A stretch of 64,000 nucleotides of DNA from Zobellia nedashkovskayae (GCF_015330125.1 NZ_JADDXR010000002.1:124001-188000); one strand, 5' to 3'. Positions 9,776 to 18,129 are shown, counted from the stretch's first letter. Numbers and translations: made by a program. Notes: generated by a model from the sequence alone, not told the origin.

Positions 9776-9807
9776 CAAAACTAATGCACACCTTTAATGT
9801 GCACAAA
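9776..9807 (-). promoter_or_regulatory. Promoter with overlapping inverted repeat for the RND efflux operon
   Basis: On the minus strand the -33 motif TTTG (9807-9804) and a perfect -7 motif TAGTTTTG (9783-9776) are separated by 20 bp, close to the Bacteroidota consensus TTTG-N19-TAnnTTTG. The spacer is almost filled by the inverted repeat TGCACA-N7-TGTGCA (9785-9803), a good position for a repressor to block RNA polymerase. The -7 motif ends 7 bp before the ATG at 9768, so the transcript would have almost no leader. Confidence 0.65.
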
Positions 9808-9963
9808 CTGTATCATCTTAAATGTTTGTTAACTCCCTTATTTTTTTTCATATTGTTATTCTTGCCTGAATATATCAATCAAAAGAGAACAAAAAGGTTC
9901 ATTTTTTTAATATCTTTCCGTCAGGCCTTTGAGACTAAGGTCCTCTCTAAAACCATAGGCAAC

Positions 9964-10416
9964 ATGAAAAATGTATTTGACCAAACCGATGTGAACGAAC
10001 TAGTTTCGCGCATTAATAACCTCAACTCAAAAAGTAATAATTTATGGGGCAGAATGAGTGTAGGCCAAATGATGGCTCACTGCAACGTTGCCTATGACAT
10101 GACTTATACGGATCAATATCCTAAACCTACGGGTTTCAAAAAGTTTATGATTAAACTCATTGCTAAAAAAATGGTTGTGGGGCCTAAACCTTATAAAAGA
10201 AATATCCGTACGGCTCCTGAGTTTCTAATTACCGACGAACGAGATTTTGAATTAGAAAAACAAAAACTGGTTGCACATCTACAAAAGACACAGCAACTGG
10301 GTGCCGCACATTTTCAAAATAAAGAATCTCATGCTTTTGGGCCACTTACCTCACAAGAATGGAATGTTCTTTTCTATAAGCACTTGGACCACCACCTTCA
10401 GCAATTTAATGTTTGA
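9964..10416 (+). CDS. DUF1569 (DinB-like) domain protein
   Basis: This is a 150-residue soluble protein when read from the ATG at 9964. The frame stays open 60 codons further upstream, but that stretch is low-complexity and overlaps the divergent promoter, so the later ATG is preferred. The sequence has the DUF1569 pattern: 'SKSNNLWGRMSVGQMMAHC', 'FLITDERDFELEKQKL', 'HAFGPLTSQEWNVLFYKHLD' followed by 'HHLQQF'. The spaced histidines resemble the metal-binding His triad of the DinB/YfiT four-helix fold. The biochemical role of DUF1569 is unknown to me. It stands alone, divergent from the efflux operon. Confidence 0.85.
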   Translation: MKNVFDQTDVNELVSRINNLNSKSNNLWGRMSVGQMMAHCNVAYDMTYTDQYPKPTGFKKFMIKLIAKKMVVGPKPYKRNIRTAPEFLITDERDFELEKQKLVAHLQKTQQLGAAHFQNKESHAFGPLTSQEWNVLFYKHLDHHLQQFNV

Positions 10417-10480
10417 TCTCCTTTTTAAGGGAAGCCTTTTAAAATAAATCCATTAGACTTTTTGTGAACTTATTTTAATC

Positions 10481-10520
10481 ATTTCCTGCACGCTCAACAG
10501 TCAGGAAATTTTGTTTTTTT
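10481..10520 (+). terminator. Probable intrinsic terminator after the DUF1569 gene
   Basis: An 8-bp stem (10481-10488 with 10502-10509) with a 13-nt loop is followed by TTTGTTTTTTT. It lies between the DUF1569 stop and the aquaglyceroporin ATG. Confidence 0.5.
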
Positions 10521-10551
10521 ACTATCTTTTAACCAACTAAATAACTCAACT

Positions 10552-11277
10552 ATGATCGTTTACCTCTATGAATTTATAGGAACAGCCTTGCTCATCCTTA
10601 TTGGAAATGGTGTTGTTGCTAATCTGGTATTAAAAGGCACCAAGGGTCCTGATACCGGCTGGACGGGTATTTCATTAGCATGGGGTATTGCTGTTTTTAT
10701 AGGAGTTTATGTAAGTGCAGATGTTAGCCATGCCCATTTAAATCCTGCAGTGACCCTTGCGTTAGCAACAGCAGGAAAATTCAGTTGGGGACTAGTACCC
10801 GGTTATATGTTAGCCCAAGTTTTAGGTGCCATGATGGGTAACTTTATGGTTTGGCTTACTTATAAAAAACACTACGATGCCACCGAAGACCAAGGAGCTA
10901 TTTTAGCTACCTTTTGCACTGGCCCCGCCATTAGAAGTCCTTTTTGGAATTTTATGACAGAGGCTATTGGAGCCTTTACTTTAGTTTTTGGTGTCTTTTT
11001 TATTGCCGGTGGTTCATTTGGCGAAGAAGCTATTTCACTTGGCTCGTTAGATGCACTTCCTGTAGCTTTATTAGTAATGGGTATTGGTTTTGGCTTAGGA
11101 GGCCCAACAGGCTATGCTATTAATCCTGCGCGGGATTTTGGTCCACGATTGTTACATGCTATCTTACCATTAAAAGGAAAAGGAAGCAGCGACTGGGGCT
11201 ATGCTTGGATTCCCGTAGTAGCTCCTTTGTTTGGAGGTTTTGTTGCAGCTTTGGCTTATCTTGCTGTTTCTGTTTAA
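10552..11277 (+). CDS. glpF: MIP family channel, aquaglyceroporin (GlpF-like)
   Basis: This 241-residue inner-membrane channel has six predicted helices and two half-helices. Both signature loops are present: 'HLNPAVTLA' near residue 64 and 'AINPARDFGPR' near residue 190. The Asp after the second NPA-Arg ('NPARD') and the insertion between TM3 and TM4 favour a glycerol-conducting GlpF-type pore over a pure water channel. It is 18 bp upstream of an esterase gene, and the four genes to 14468 read as one run, so the solute could be glycerol or a small product of the hydrolases. No glpK or glpD is nearby in the window. Confidence 0.92.
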   Translation: MIVYLYEFIGTALLILIGNGVVANLVLKGTKGPDTGWTGISLAWGIAVFIGVYVSADVSHAHLNPAVTLALATAGKFSWGLVPGYMLAQVLGAMMGNFMVWLTYKKHYDATEDQGAILATFCTGPAIRSPFWNFMTEAIGAFTLVFGVFFIAGGSFGEEAISLGSLDALPVALLVMGIGFGLGGPTGYAINPARDFGPRLLHAILPLKGKGSSDWGYAWIPVVAPLFGGFVAALAYLAVSV

Positions 11278-11295
11278 GTAATAAAGTATTATTTC

Positions 11296-12177
11296 ATGAA
11301 AAAATTAGACTTTGTATTTATTTTCTTTCTAATCGTTCAGATTGGTCACGCCCAAGAATTCATAGAAATACCCTATGAAAAAAGTACGACCATAAAATGG
11401 ACGCATGAAGAAAAGCAATACTTCTCAAAAATTTGGAATACAGAAGTAGTCACTAATGTGTCCGTTCCCACCCTGCAAATTTTTCAACCTAAAAACCCTA
11501 ATGGCACCTCTGTTATAATAGCTCCTGGTGGTGCTTTATACGCGCATAGTATTAACAGTGAAGGAAGAGACGTAGCTAAATGGCTTGCATCTAAGGGAAT
11601 AACCGCATTCGTTTTAAAGTACCGTCTTGTACCAACTGGTGAGGATGCCGTACAAGAAGTTAGTGATGAAGGACAAAACAATCCTGCCCGAATAGTAGAA
11701 AGAGTAGCCCCTGTATTACCACTGTCCGTTGCCGATGGACTTTCTGCTATTTCTTATGTTAGAGAAAACTCAGAAAAACATCAACTAGATCCAAACAAAA
11801 TAGGCTTTATGGGCTTTTCTGCCGGAGGTGCTGTAACAATGGGTGTAGCCTATAACTACACAGAAAAAGACCGTCCTAATTTTATTGTTCCCGTCTATGC
11901 TTGGACGAGTGCCTACCCTGTTCAAGAAGCTCCTGAAAATGCACCGGAAATGTTGATAATCTGTGCTAGTGATGACCCACTAGGTCTTGCCCCGGGAAGT
12001 ATTGAAATTTATAACTCCTGGATGAAGGCGGGTCATACACCTGAGTTACATATGTACGCAAAAGGTGGTCATGGTTTTGGAATGAAAGAACAAGGTTTAC
12101 CATCGGATAATTGGATCGAGCGTTTCTATGATTGGTCAGTTTCACAAGGAATTACCACAACTTCAAAATCAGAATAA
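11296..12177 (+). CDS. Secreted alpha/beta-hydrolase, carbohydrate (acetyl) esterase-like
   Basis: This 293-residue protein has a signal peptide ending near 'IGHAQ'. It has the BD-FAE / acetyl-xylan-esterase-like alpha/beta-hydrolase fold: an oxyanion-loop segment 'VIIAPGGALYAHS', a nucleophile elbow 'GFMGFSAGGAV' (Ser in GFSAGG), an acid-bearing region 'ASDDPLG', and the catalytic His in 'YAKGGHGFGM' near the C-terminus. It probably removes acyl groups from a sugar or polysaccharide in the periplasm. The stop codon abuts the ATG of the SGNH hydrolase gene (TAAATG), which indicates tight coupling. Confidence 0.9.
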   Translation: MKKLDFVFIFFLIVQIGHAQEFIEIPYEKSTTIKWTHEEKQYFSKIWNTEVVTNVSVPTLQIFQPKNPNGTSVIIAPGGALYAHSINSEGRDVAKWLASKGITAFVLKYRLVPTGEDAVQEVSDEGQNNPARIVERVAPVLPLSVADGLSAISYVRENSEKHQLDPNKIGFMGFSAGGAVTMGVAYNYTEKDRPNFIVPVYAWTSAYPVQEAPENAPEMLIICASDDPLGLAPGSIEIYNSWMKAGHTPELHMYAKGGHGFGMKEQGLPSDNWIERFYDWSVSQGITTTSKSE

Positions 12178-12816
12178 ATGAAAGTATATTTTATTATCTT
12201 CCTGCTTACCAGCTTTATCTCAAACGCACAAAGTGGGTTTACAAATGAAGTAAAGGCTATTGGTCAAAAATATGACACCCTTTATGATGCTTCAAAAGAA
12301 AGTATTGTCTTTACAGGTAGTTCCAGTATCCGAGTTTGGAAAGATTTACAAGAACGGTTTCCTGAACATCAAGTTATAAATTCAGGGTTCGGAGGCTCAC
12401 AGGCTGTAGATTTACTTCAATTCACCAATGACCTTATTCTGCGTTACAAGCCTAAGAAAGTTTTTATTTATGAAGGCGATAATGATATCCAAAGCAAAAA
12501 AAGACCAAAAGAAATTATAAGTACCATTGCTGAAATAAGTGACCTTATTTTTAAGGACAATCCACAGACCGAAATTATACTCATCTCTGCTAAACCCAGT
12601 ATCTCTAGATGGAAACTGAGAAGAAAGTATAAGAAACTGAACCGTAAGATGGATAAAATGACCCTAACAGACGGACGGTTAAAATATGTTGATGTTTGGA
12701 AGCCTATGCTTGACGGAAGAAAGGTGAAAAAAGATATTTTCGTAGAAGACGGTCTACATATGAATTCAAAAGGATACGAAATATGGTACTCCACACTAAA
12801 AAATTACGTCAATTAG
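12178..12816 (+). CDS. Secreted SGNH/GDSL-type hydrolase
   Basis: This 212-residue protein has a signal peptide ('FIIFLLTSFISNAQ'). SGNH blocks are visible: block I 'IVFTGSSSIRVWKDL' with the Ser nucleophile, block II Gly in 'INSGFGGSQAVDLL', block III Asn in 'YEGDNDIQ', and block V 'VEDGLHMNSKGYEIW' with the Asp/His pair. Members of this family remove acetyl groups from sugars or cleave esters. It starts directly after the esterase stop and precedes a GH20 hexosaminidase by 35 bp. The three enzymes together fit de-esterification and exo-cleavage of an acetylated amino-sugar glycan. Confidence 0.9.
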   Translation: MKVYFIIFLLTSFISNAQSGFTNEVKAIGQKYDTLYDASKESIVFTGSSSIRVWKDLQERFPEHQVINSGFGGSQAVDLLQFTNDLILRYKPKKVFIYEGDNDIQSKKRPKEIISTIAEISDLIFKDNPQTEIILISAKPSISRWKLRRKYKKLNRKMDKMTLTDGRLKYVDVWKPMLDGRKVKKDIFVEDGLHMNSKGYEIWYSTLKNYVN

Positions 12817-12851
12817 ACCAGAAGTAATCCCAAACAATAAAAATTCCAAAA

Positions 12852-14468
12852 ATGAAATCTAACTTGATCAAAGCATTGTTTATCAGCTGTATTTTTATAA
12901 CCTTATGTTCTTGCGAACCTGAGAAAAAGAAACGCGTCCTGAACCTACCACAAACAGATTTGGCCATGGAAAACTTAATTCCACTACCCATGAAGGTCGT
13001 TCCTACCAATTCAGGTTTTGCGCTTGATAAATTTACGGCCATCTACACTTCAGAAAATGCTGATGGTTTTCCTGAAGTGGGAAAATTTCTCTCTGAAAAA
13101 ATTCACGCTAAGACAACATTGGACATTTCTGTGAATGCTAAAGAAATTCCCGAACGAGAAGGTGTAATTTATATCAATCAATCTGACAGTCTAGAGTTAA
13201 ACGCTCCTGAAGCCTACCAACTTTATATTACCAAAGATTCTATAATTCTAAACTCAAATACAGCGGCAGGTGCATTTAGAGGTGTGCAGACCATCCGCCA
13301 GATTATTCCTGAAATCCCTAACGATACTGTTGCGGCATATAAAGTTTGGAACATACCAACAGGTAAGATTATTGACAACCCTGTTTTTGAATACCGTGGA
13401 AGCATGCTAGATGTGGCCCGTCATTTCTTTAGCGTAGAAGACGTAAAGAAATATATAGATGTTCTAGCCTATTACAAATACAACGTGCTTCATCTGCATC
13501 TATCGGATGATCAAGGCTGGCGAATAGAAATTAAGTCTTGGCCAAAACTTACTGAAATTGGTGGTAGTACTGAAGTTGGCGGAAAATCCGGTGGTTTTTA
13601 TACTCAAGAAGAATATACTGCCATCGTGAATTATGCAGCTGAACGCCACATGATGATTGTACCTGAAATTGATATGCCAGGACACACGAACGCAGCATCT
13701 GTTGCATACCCTTTTTTAAATGGAAATGGCAAAAAAGTAAAACTTTACACTGGTATGCGTGTTGGTTTCAGCACATTTGACACAAGAAAAGATACCACTT
13801 ACGCATTTATTGACGATGTAGTTAGAGAAATATCTGCAATCACTCCAGGACCTTATTTTCATATTGGAGGAGATGAAAGCCATGTTACCAAGAAAAAAGA
13901 CTATATCTATTTTGTTGAGAAAGTAGAAAAAATAGTTCAAAAGTATGGCAAGCGAATGATTGGATGGGACGAAGTTGCCACAGCAGATATGGATTCTTCT
14001 TCCATATCTCAATTTTGGGCCAGTAAAGAGAATGCGGACCTAGCCGTAAAAAAAGAAATGAAAATTATCATGTCTCCCGCAAAGAAAGCTTATTTAGACA
14101 TGGAGTACGATACCCTTTCAAAACATGGGTTGCATTGGGCAGGATACATACCAACAGATACAGCTTACGTTTGGTCGCCAGAAACCTACGAAGGTATTCC
14201 ATTAGAAAACATCTTAGGTATTGAAGCACCGCTTTGGTCTGAAACTATTAGCAATATAGATGAGTTAGAATATCTTGCGTTCCCACGTGCTATAGGTTAT
14301 GCCGAATTGAGTTGGTCTACACCAGAAAACAGAGATTGGGAGAAATATAAAGTCCGTTTGGCCAATCAAGCACCGTTCCTAGACCAAATGAATGTAAAAT
14401 ACTATCCTTCACCATTAATAGATTGGAAGAAAAGTAAATATACCTACAAAGAAATTCAGAAAGATTGA
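12852..14468 (+). CDS. Beta-N-acetylhexosaminidase, glycoside hydrolase family 20, lipoprotein
   Basis: This 538-residue protein has a lipoprotein signal ending in 'FITLCSC'. A GH20b N-terminal domain (about residues 40-175) precedes the catalytic barrel, which opens with 'FEYRGSMLDVARHFFSVEDV'. The diagnostic Asp-Glu pair occurs in 'PYFHIGGDESH', and substrate residues occur in 'LHLHLSDDQGWRIEI' and 'VPEIDMPGHTNAA'. Neighbouring-group catalysis by the N-acetyl group is the known GH20 mechanism, releasing GlcNAc or GalNAc from non-reducing ends. The anchor places it on the periplasmic or outer-surface side. It is the last gene of the glpF-esterase-SGNH run and is followed by a terminator. Confidence 0.96.
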   Translation: MKSNLIKALFISCIFITLCSCEPEKKKRVLNLPQTDLAMENLIPLPMKVVPTNSGFALDKFTAIYTSENADGFPEVGKFLSEKIHAKTTLDISVNAKEIPEREGVIYINQSDSLELNAPEAYQLYITKDSIILNSNTAAGAFRGVQTIRQIIPEIPNDTVAAYKVWNIPTGKIIDNPVFEYRGSMLDVARHFFSVEDVKKYIDVLAYYKYNVLHLHLSDDQGWRIEIKSWPKLTEIGGSTEVGGKSGGFYTQEEYTAIVNYAAERHMMIVPEIDMPGHTNAASVAYPFLNGNGKKVKLYTGMRVGFSTFDTRKDTTYAFIDDVVREISAITPGPYFHIGGDESHVTKKKDYIYFVEKVEKIVQKYGKRMIGWDEVATADMDSSSISQFWASKENADLAVKKEMKIIMSPAKKAYLDMEYDTLSKHGLHWAGYIPTDTAYVWSPETYEGIPLENILGIEAPLWSETISNIDELEYLAFPRAIGYAELSWSTPENRDWEKYKVRLANQAPFLDQMNVKYYPSPLIDWKKSKYTYKEIQKD

Positions 14469-14474
14469 TTTGTT

Positions 14475-14524
14475 AAGTTCCAATTGAAGTGTTCGGTAAA
14501 GTGAACCTGAAATTGGAACTTTTA
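14475..14524. terminator. Terminator between convergent GH20 and response-regulator genes
   Basis: An 11-bp perfect inverted repeat (14475-14485 with 14511-14521) encloses a smaller GTTC/GAAC stem. It ends in TTTT and lies between the stops of the two convergent genes. Confidence 0.65.
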
Positions 14525-14528
14525 CAAC

Positions 14529-14915
14529 TTAACATTGAAGCTTTTTTTCCACCAATCCCTGAAGCACTGTACGCAAATCATTGAAATCTACAGGTTTTTC
14601 TAAATAGGTGATAATTTCTTTAAAAAAGGATGCTTTGTATCTATCTTCTGGCCTTCCTGAAGAAGTGGTTATTACTATGGGAATATCTGGACATAAACCC
14701 ATGTCATTTTTAGCTTCCAAGAACTCCCAGCCGTCTAAAATGGGCATATTTATATCCAATAAAATTAAATCTGGACATTCATTGCCCTTTAAATAGTCTA
14801 TTCCCAATTGACCATTAGTTACAATTGCTATATTCTGAAATCCAAGGCTATTTAACTTAGTTTTTGATATAAAGTTGGTTACTTCGTCATCTTCAATAAT
14901 TAGTATATCTATCAT
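14529..14915 (-). CDS. Single-domain response regulator (CheY-like receiver)
   Basis: This 128-residue protein is a stand-alone receiver domain. It has the acidic pair Asp9-Asp10 ('IIEDDE'), the phospho-acceptor Asp54 in 'LILLDINMP', the Thr/Ser switch in 'VITTSSG', and Lys in 'YLEKPVD'. No output domain is attached, so it must act by protein contact, in a phosphorelay or on an unknown partner. It follows the PAS histidine kinase gene by 20 bp in the same direction, making that kinase its probable phosphodonor. Confidence 0.95.
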   Translation of the reverse strand: MIDILIIEDDEVTNFISKTKLNSLGFQNIAIVTNGQLGIDYLKGNECPDLILLDINMPILDGWEFLEAKNDMGLCPDIPIVITTSSGRPEDRYKASFFKEIITYLEKPVDFNDLRTVLQGLVEKKLQC

Positions 14916-14935
14916 TTTGGTTGATTTTATTATTT

Positions 14936-16024
14936 CTAAAATTGAATCTTAAACTCTGTTCCTTTATTAACTTGACTTTCCACTTCAATTTCACCACCAC
15001 TTTCAGTAACAATTGAGTGAATAATATATAACCCGATGCCTAGGCCCTCTACATGAGTATGCATCCTCTTAAACAATCCAAAAACTTTATTGGACACACT
15101 TTGGTCAAAGCCCAATCCATTATCCTTAAAAGTCAGTTGCATTCTACCATTAACTTCTTTAGTTGATATCTTAATTATTGGTTTCCGTTTTGGGTGTCTG
15201 TACTTAAGAGAGTTGGACATAAGGTTTTGTATAATACTCTCTATGTGAATAGGGTTATAATTGATAATTGAGCAGCTTGAAAAATCTTCTTTTATAATAG
15301 TTCTACTTTTTATAATATCGTCAGAAAGACCTGCTTTTACCTTAGCCACCACCTCTGAAAAAACTACATCTTCACGAACACCATTAAAAGTAGACTTCAT
15401 TGCAATTACTTTATTTAAAGCCGTAATTTTATCGCACATTACTTTAGTTACCTTTTGCATGCTATCTACTATAGGTGCTACTTCATCACTTACAGGGCCA
15501 GCCTTTAAAAACATTGAGAATAGACTTTTTAAATTTGTGAGTGGCGCTCTTAAATCATGTGCCGCCACATAGGAAAACTCCTCCAATTCCCGGTTAGATT
15601 TTATTAAATTATTATTAACGCTTTCCAAAGAGTTCTGCGCATTCTTTAACTTATCTATAGTGTCACTTAAATTTGTAATATCCAGTGTAGAAATACCAAG
15701 ATATGCACCTACTTTAAATGCCCTACATGTCCACTTATAATGAAGGTTACCTTTCGCAAAAGCAAGTTCATCATACGCAACAGGAATTCCCGTATTAAGC
15801 ACATCTTTGTAAGATTCATAGCGATCTGTACCTTCTAGGTACGGAAATACATCCAATAGATTTTTTCCAATAAAACTTTCTTTGGTAATACCCATTGTAG
15901 TCACAGACGCATGGTTAACGTCCACGAAATTCATTTGATCATCCAGAATAACAAAAGGAGAATGCGCATTTTCAAAGAAAGCACTCTTTAATTCGTTATT
16001 AATTTTGGTTACGTATTTTTTCAT
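14936..16024 (-). CDS. PAS-domain sensor histidine kinase
   Basis: This 362-residue protein has no membrane segments and no signal peptide, so it is cytoplasmic. A PAS domain covers about residues 15-120 ('PFVILDDQMNFVDVNHAS'), followed by a coiled-coil stretch (120-148), a HisKA domain with the phospho-accepting His156 in 'YVAAHDLRAPL', and a HATPase domain with an N box ('IIQNLMSNSLKYRHP'), a G1 box ('DNGLGFD') and a G2 box ('GLGIGLYIIHSI'). The PAS ligand is not identifiable. It forms an operon with the receiver protein. A 355-bp gene-free region and a BLUF sensor gene lie upstream. Confidence 0.95.
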   Translation of the reverse strand: MKKYVTKINNELKSAFFENAHSPFVILDDQMNFVDVNHASVTTMGITKESFIGKNLLDVFPYLEGTDRYESYKDVLNTGIPVAYDELAFAKGNLHYKWTCRAFKVGAYLGISTLDITNLSDTIDKLKNAQNSLESVNNNLIKSNRELEEFSYVAAHDLRAPLTNLKSLFSMFLKAGPVSDEVAPIVDSMQKVTKVMCDKITALNKVIAMKSTFNGVREDVVFSEVVAKVKAGLSDDIIKSRTIIKEDFSSCSIINYNPIHIESIIQNLMSNSLKYRHPKRKPIIKISTKEVNGRMQLTFKDNGLGFDQSVSNKVFGLFKRMHTHVEGLGIGLYIIHSIVTESGGEIEVESQVNKGTEFKIQF

Positions 16025-16379
16025 ATTTTTTTTATTTAAAACAAATTAATGAGGACTTAGACTCCTAATTTATAGTTGTTTATAAAAAAATTAACTGAAA
16101 AAAGTTGTAAAGGAGAAAACTAAAGGTGAATGACAATTATCTATAGACGAAAAACAAAAGACTTTTTATCTATTTTATTTAAACTACTAGAAAACAGATG
16201 TTTAATATAATATGATACCCATAAAAAATAAGGTTCATTAAAATGTTTGGAATTGATACGCGACGACTAATCTTAAACTCTAAATAAGAAGTAAAGGGCT
16301 TACATAATTTTAAGAGAAGCTATTTAAATAAATAGGAGAAAAGAACTTTTCTCTAGTTACTATACCTAATTAAAGGTTC
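16025..16379. other. Gene-free A/T-rich region upstream of the histidine kinase
   Basis: This 355-bp stretch has no credible ORF. It must hold the promoter of the kinase/regulator operon. The nearest match to a -7 motif on the minus strand is TTAATTTG at 16049-16042 (7 of 8 positions), without a clear -33 partner. A short hairpin near 16336-16353 is listed separately. Confidence 0.5.
16336..16353 (-). terminator. Weak A/T-rich terminator-like hairpin after the BLUF gene
   Basis: A 7-bp stem (16336-16342 with 16347-16353) with a 4-nt loop lies 27 bp past the BLUF stop on the minus strand and is followed by CTATTTATTT. The stem is A/T-rich, so efficiency is doubtful. Confidence 0.4.
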
Positions 16380-16823
16380 TTATGCGCTTTTATTAGCATA
16401 TTTCGTAGATAGAAGCAACTTAGTAGCGTTCCAAAACTCTAGTGAGCTTGGATTTGGAGACAAGGAGTTTTCAGGGCTTTCAAAAAAGGTAGACACTAAC
16501 AATTTGAGATATTGAAGATCACTATTTTCTGATTTTAAATGCTCAAAAGCCATATACCAAATCAGAAATTCCCTATTATGAATTCTATTTTCTGAGATCA
16601 GCGTAACTTCAGAATGTCTGTCGTCATTTTTAATTCTATCAAAAAGTTCTCTTACAACAATTTCTTCGCCTTCAATGTATTGTATGAACCTTTCTTTGAA
16701 AAAAAGTAAACATCCTGTAATGCCATTTTGATTATTAAATTCTCGTGCTTTTCCAAGCATTTCTTGAATTTCCTTAATGCTAAAATCAGTATTTGCTATA
16801 GAGGTATATACTAAACAGAACAT
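16380..16823 (-). CDS. BLUF domain blue-light sensor protein
   Basis: This 147-residue protein is a BLUF domain (about residues 1-95) with a short helical tail. The flavin-site residues fall at the spacing known from AppA: Tyr6 in 'LVYTS', Asn30 in 'EFNNQNGITG', Gln48 in 'RFIQYIEG', and Trp89/Met91 in 'LIWYMAF'. These correspond to AppA Tyr21, Asn45, Gln63, Trp104 and Met106, so FAD binding and the light-driven hydrogen-bond switch should be intact. No output domain is fused; like other short BLUF proteins it probably signals by contact with a partner. The nearest candidates in the window are the kinase and receiver proteins encoded just downstream on the same strand, but no shared operon is proven. 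Confidence 0.93.
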   Translation of the reverse strand: MFCLVYTSIANTDFSIKEIQEMLGKAREFNNQNGITGCLLFFKERFIQYIEGEEIVVRELFDRIKNDDRHSEVTLISENRIHNREFLIWYMAFEHLKSENSDLQYLKLLVSTFFESPENSLSPNPSSLEFWNATKLLLSTKYANKSA

Positions 16824-17007
16824 GTAATTTGGTATGTGTTTGGTTGTCTTGGTATCACTAAGTTAGTAATTAAATCATGAAATAGATATCGAAAAACTTG
16901 CAATCGAACTACATACAGTTTATTCTTTTACAATGTTAAAGATTTATCTTACAAAAACTAAAAATCAAGAGCATCAGACTCACTTTTGAGTTTAAAAACC
17001 ATATTAA

Positions 17008-17030
17008 AAAACCCTCATAAAGAGGGTTTT
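17008..17030 (-). terminator. Intrinsic terminator after the DUF5606 gene
   Basis: A 9-bp stem (17008-17016 with 17022-17030) with a 5-nt loop reads into a T-run on the minus strand. It lies 29 bp past the stop of the DUF5606 gene and closes the ruvX-def-DUF5606 group. Confidence 0.8.
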
Positions 17031-17058
17031 AATTCATCATAACCTATGAAAGTTGACT

Positions 17059-17478
17059 TTATTCTTCTTCTGAAGTACCATCTTTGTCTGCAGAAAAATC
17101 TGTAATATTATTTTCATGAAGAATGTTATACCATTGCATCACTTTTTTAATATCACTTGCATAAACTCTATCTTCATCGTAGTTAGGTAATATTTCAAAG
17201 AAATATTCTTCCAACTTAATTTTTTCTGCCTTGTGGGCTACTGAGGTTTTACCACCTTTTTCTTTTACCTGTATTTTTAAAAATACATCTCTTAACGGCA
17301 ATTCTTCATCTAATGTATAAATTGCTATTTCAGAAAGAATGCTTACGTTACTGCGCATACCTACAGTAATACGTTTTTGGTCAATAAGCGATTCCGCAAC
17401 AAACCCAGTACGGGTCTGTGTTACCAGTTTGTAAAGGCCTGGTTTTCCTCCAATGGATAAGATCTTATCTAAACTCAT
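17059..17478 (-). CDS. DUF5606 domain protein
   Basis: This 139-residue cytoplasmic protein matches the Bacteroidota-specific DUF5606 family as I know it: it begins 'MSLDKILSIGGKPGLYKLV', continues 'GFVAESLIDQKRITVG', and has a helical C-terminal half ('VYASDIKKVMQWYNILHENN'). The last 12 residues are acidic. It lies 60 bp downstream of def on the same strand, an arrangement often kept in this group. No function is known to me; the N-terminal third looks like a small beta-barrel that could bind nucleic acid or protein, but this is speculation. Confidence 0.85.
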   Translation of the reverse strand: MSLDKILSIGGKPGLYKLVTQTRTGFVAESLIDQKRITVGMRSNVSILSEIAIYTLDEELPLRDVFLKIQVKEKGGKTSVAHKAEKIKLEEYFFEILPNYDEDRVYASDIKKVMQWYNILHENNITDFSADKDGTSEEE

Positions 17479-17538
17479 ATAAAAATTTACATTTTAGGAG
17501 CGCAAATATTGCACTTTTCAACGGATTTCAATAAAACT

Positions 17539-18129
17539 TTAACGTCCTTTTTTCTGGTTAGGAAAACGCATGCGATAATCTGCTCTGATGTTTCCCTTAG
17601 AAATGTTGTTCAACCTGCTTTTTAGTAAGCGTTTTTTTAAGGGCGAAAGCTTGTCTGTAAACAAAATACCTTCAATATGGTCATATTCATGTTGAATAAC
17701 CCTTGCTAAAAGACCATCATAGGTTTCCGTATGTTCTTTAAAATTCTCGTCTACGTAAGTAATTGTGACGGTATCTTTTCTTTTAATGTCTTCATGAATG
17801 TCCGGTATACTAAGACACCCTTCGCTAAAAGGCCATTCTTCACCCGTCTCTTCTTCAATATAGGCATTGATGAATACCTTTTTAAAACCGTCCAATTTCT
17901 TTTGATCTTCTTCAGAAAGGTCTTCGTCTTTTGAAAAAGGAGTGGTATCTACCAAGAACAGACGCACTGGCAACCCTATTTGGGGAGCAGCCAAACCAAC
18001 TCCATTGGCATTATACATGGTCTCCCACATATTTTCAATCAACTCTTTTAACTTAGGATGTTCTTTAGGCAACTCATTGCCTACCTTTCGCAATACGGGA
18101 TCGCCATAGGCGATAATTGGTAATATCAT
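17539..18129 (-). CDS. def: Peptide deformylase
   Basis: This 196-residue protein has all three motifs of the metalloenzyme: 'GVGLAAPQIG' (about residues 43-52), 'EGCLSIP' with the metal-binding Cys, and 'QHEYDHIEG' with the HExxH-type His ligands and catalytic Glu. It removes the formyl group from nascent N-terminal methionine at the ribosome. The ATG directly follows the stop codon of the YqgF/RuvX gene (TAGATG), so translation of the two is coupled. An acidic insertion between motifs 1 and 2 ('PFSKDEDLSEEDQKKLDGF') is typical of Bacteroidota sequences. Confidence 0.98.
   Translation of the reverse strand: MILPIIAYGDPVLRKVGNELPKEHPKLKELIENMWETMYNANGVGLAAPQIGLPVRLFLVDTTPFSKDEDLSEEDQKKLDGFKKVFINAYIEEETGEEWPFSEGCLSIPDIHEDIKRKDTVTITYVDENFKEHTETYDGLLARVIQHEYDHIEGILFTDKLSPLKKRLLKSRLNNISKGNIRADYRMRFPNQKKGR

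Noticed and set aside
9784..9963. N-terminal extension of the DUF1569 protein by 60 codons
   Set aside because: The stretch is low-complexity, overlaps the divergent promoter and inverted repeat, and family members start near the later ATG.
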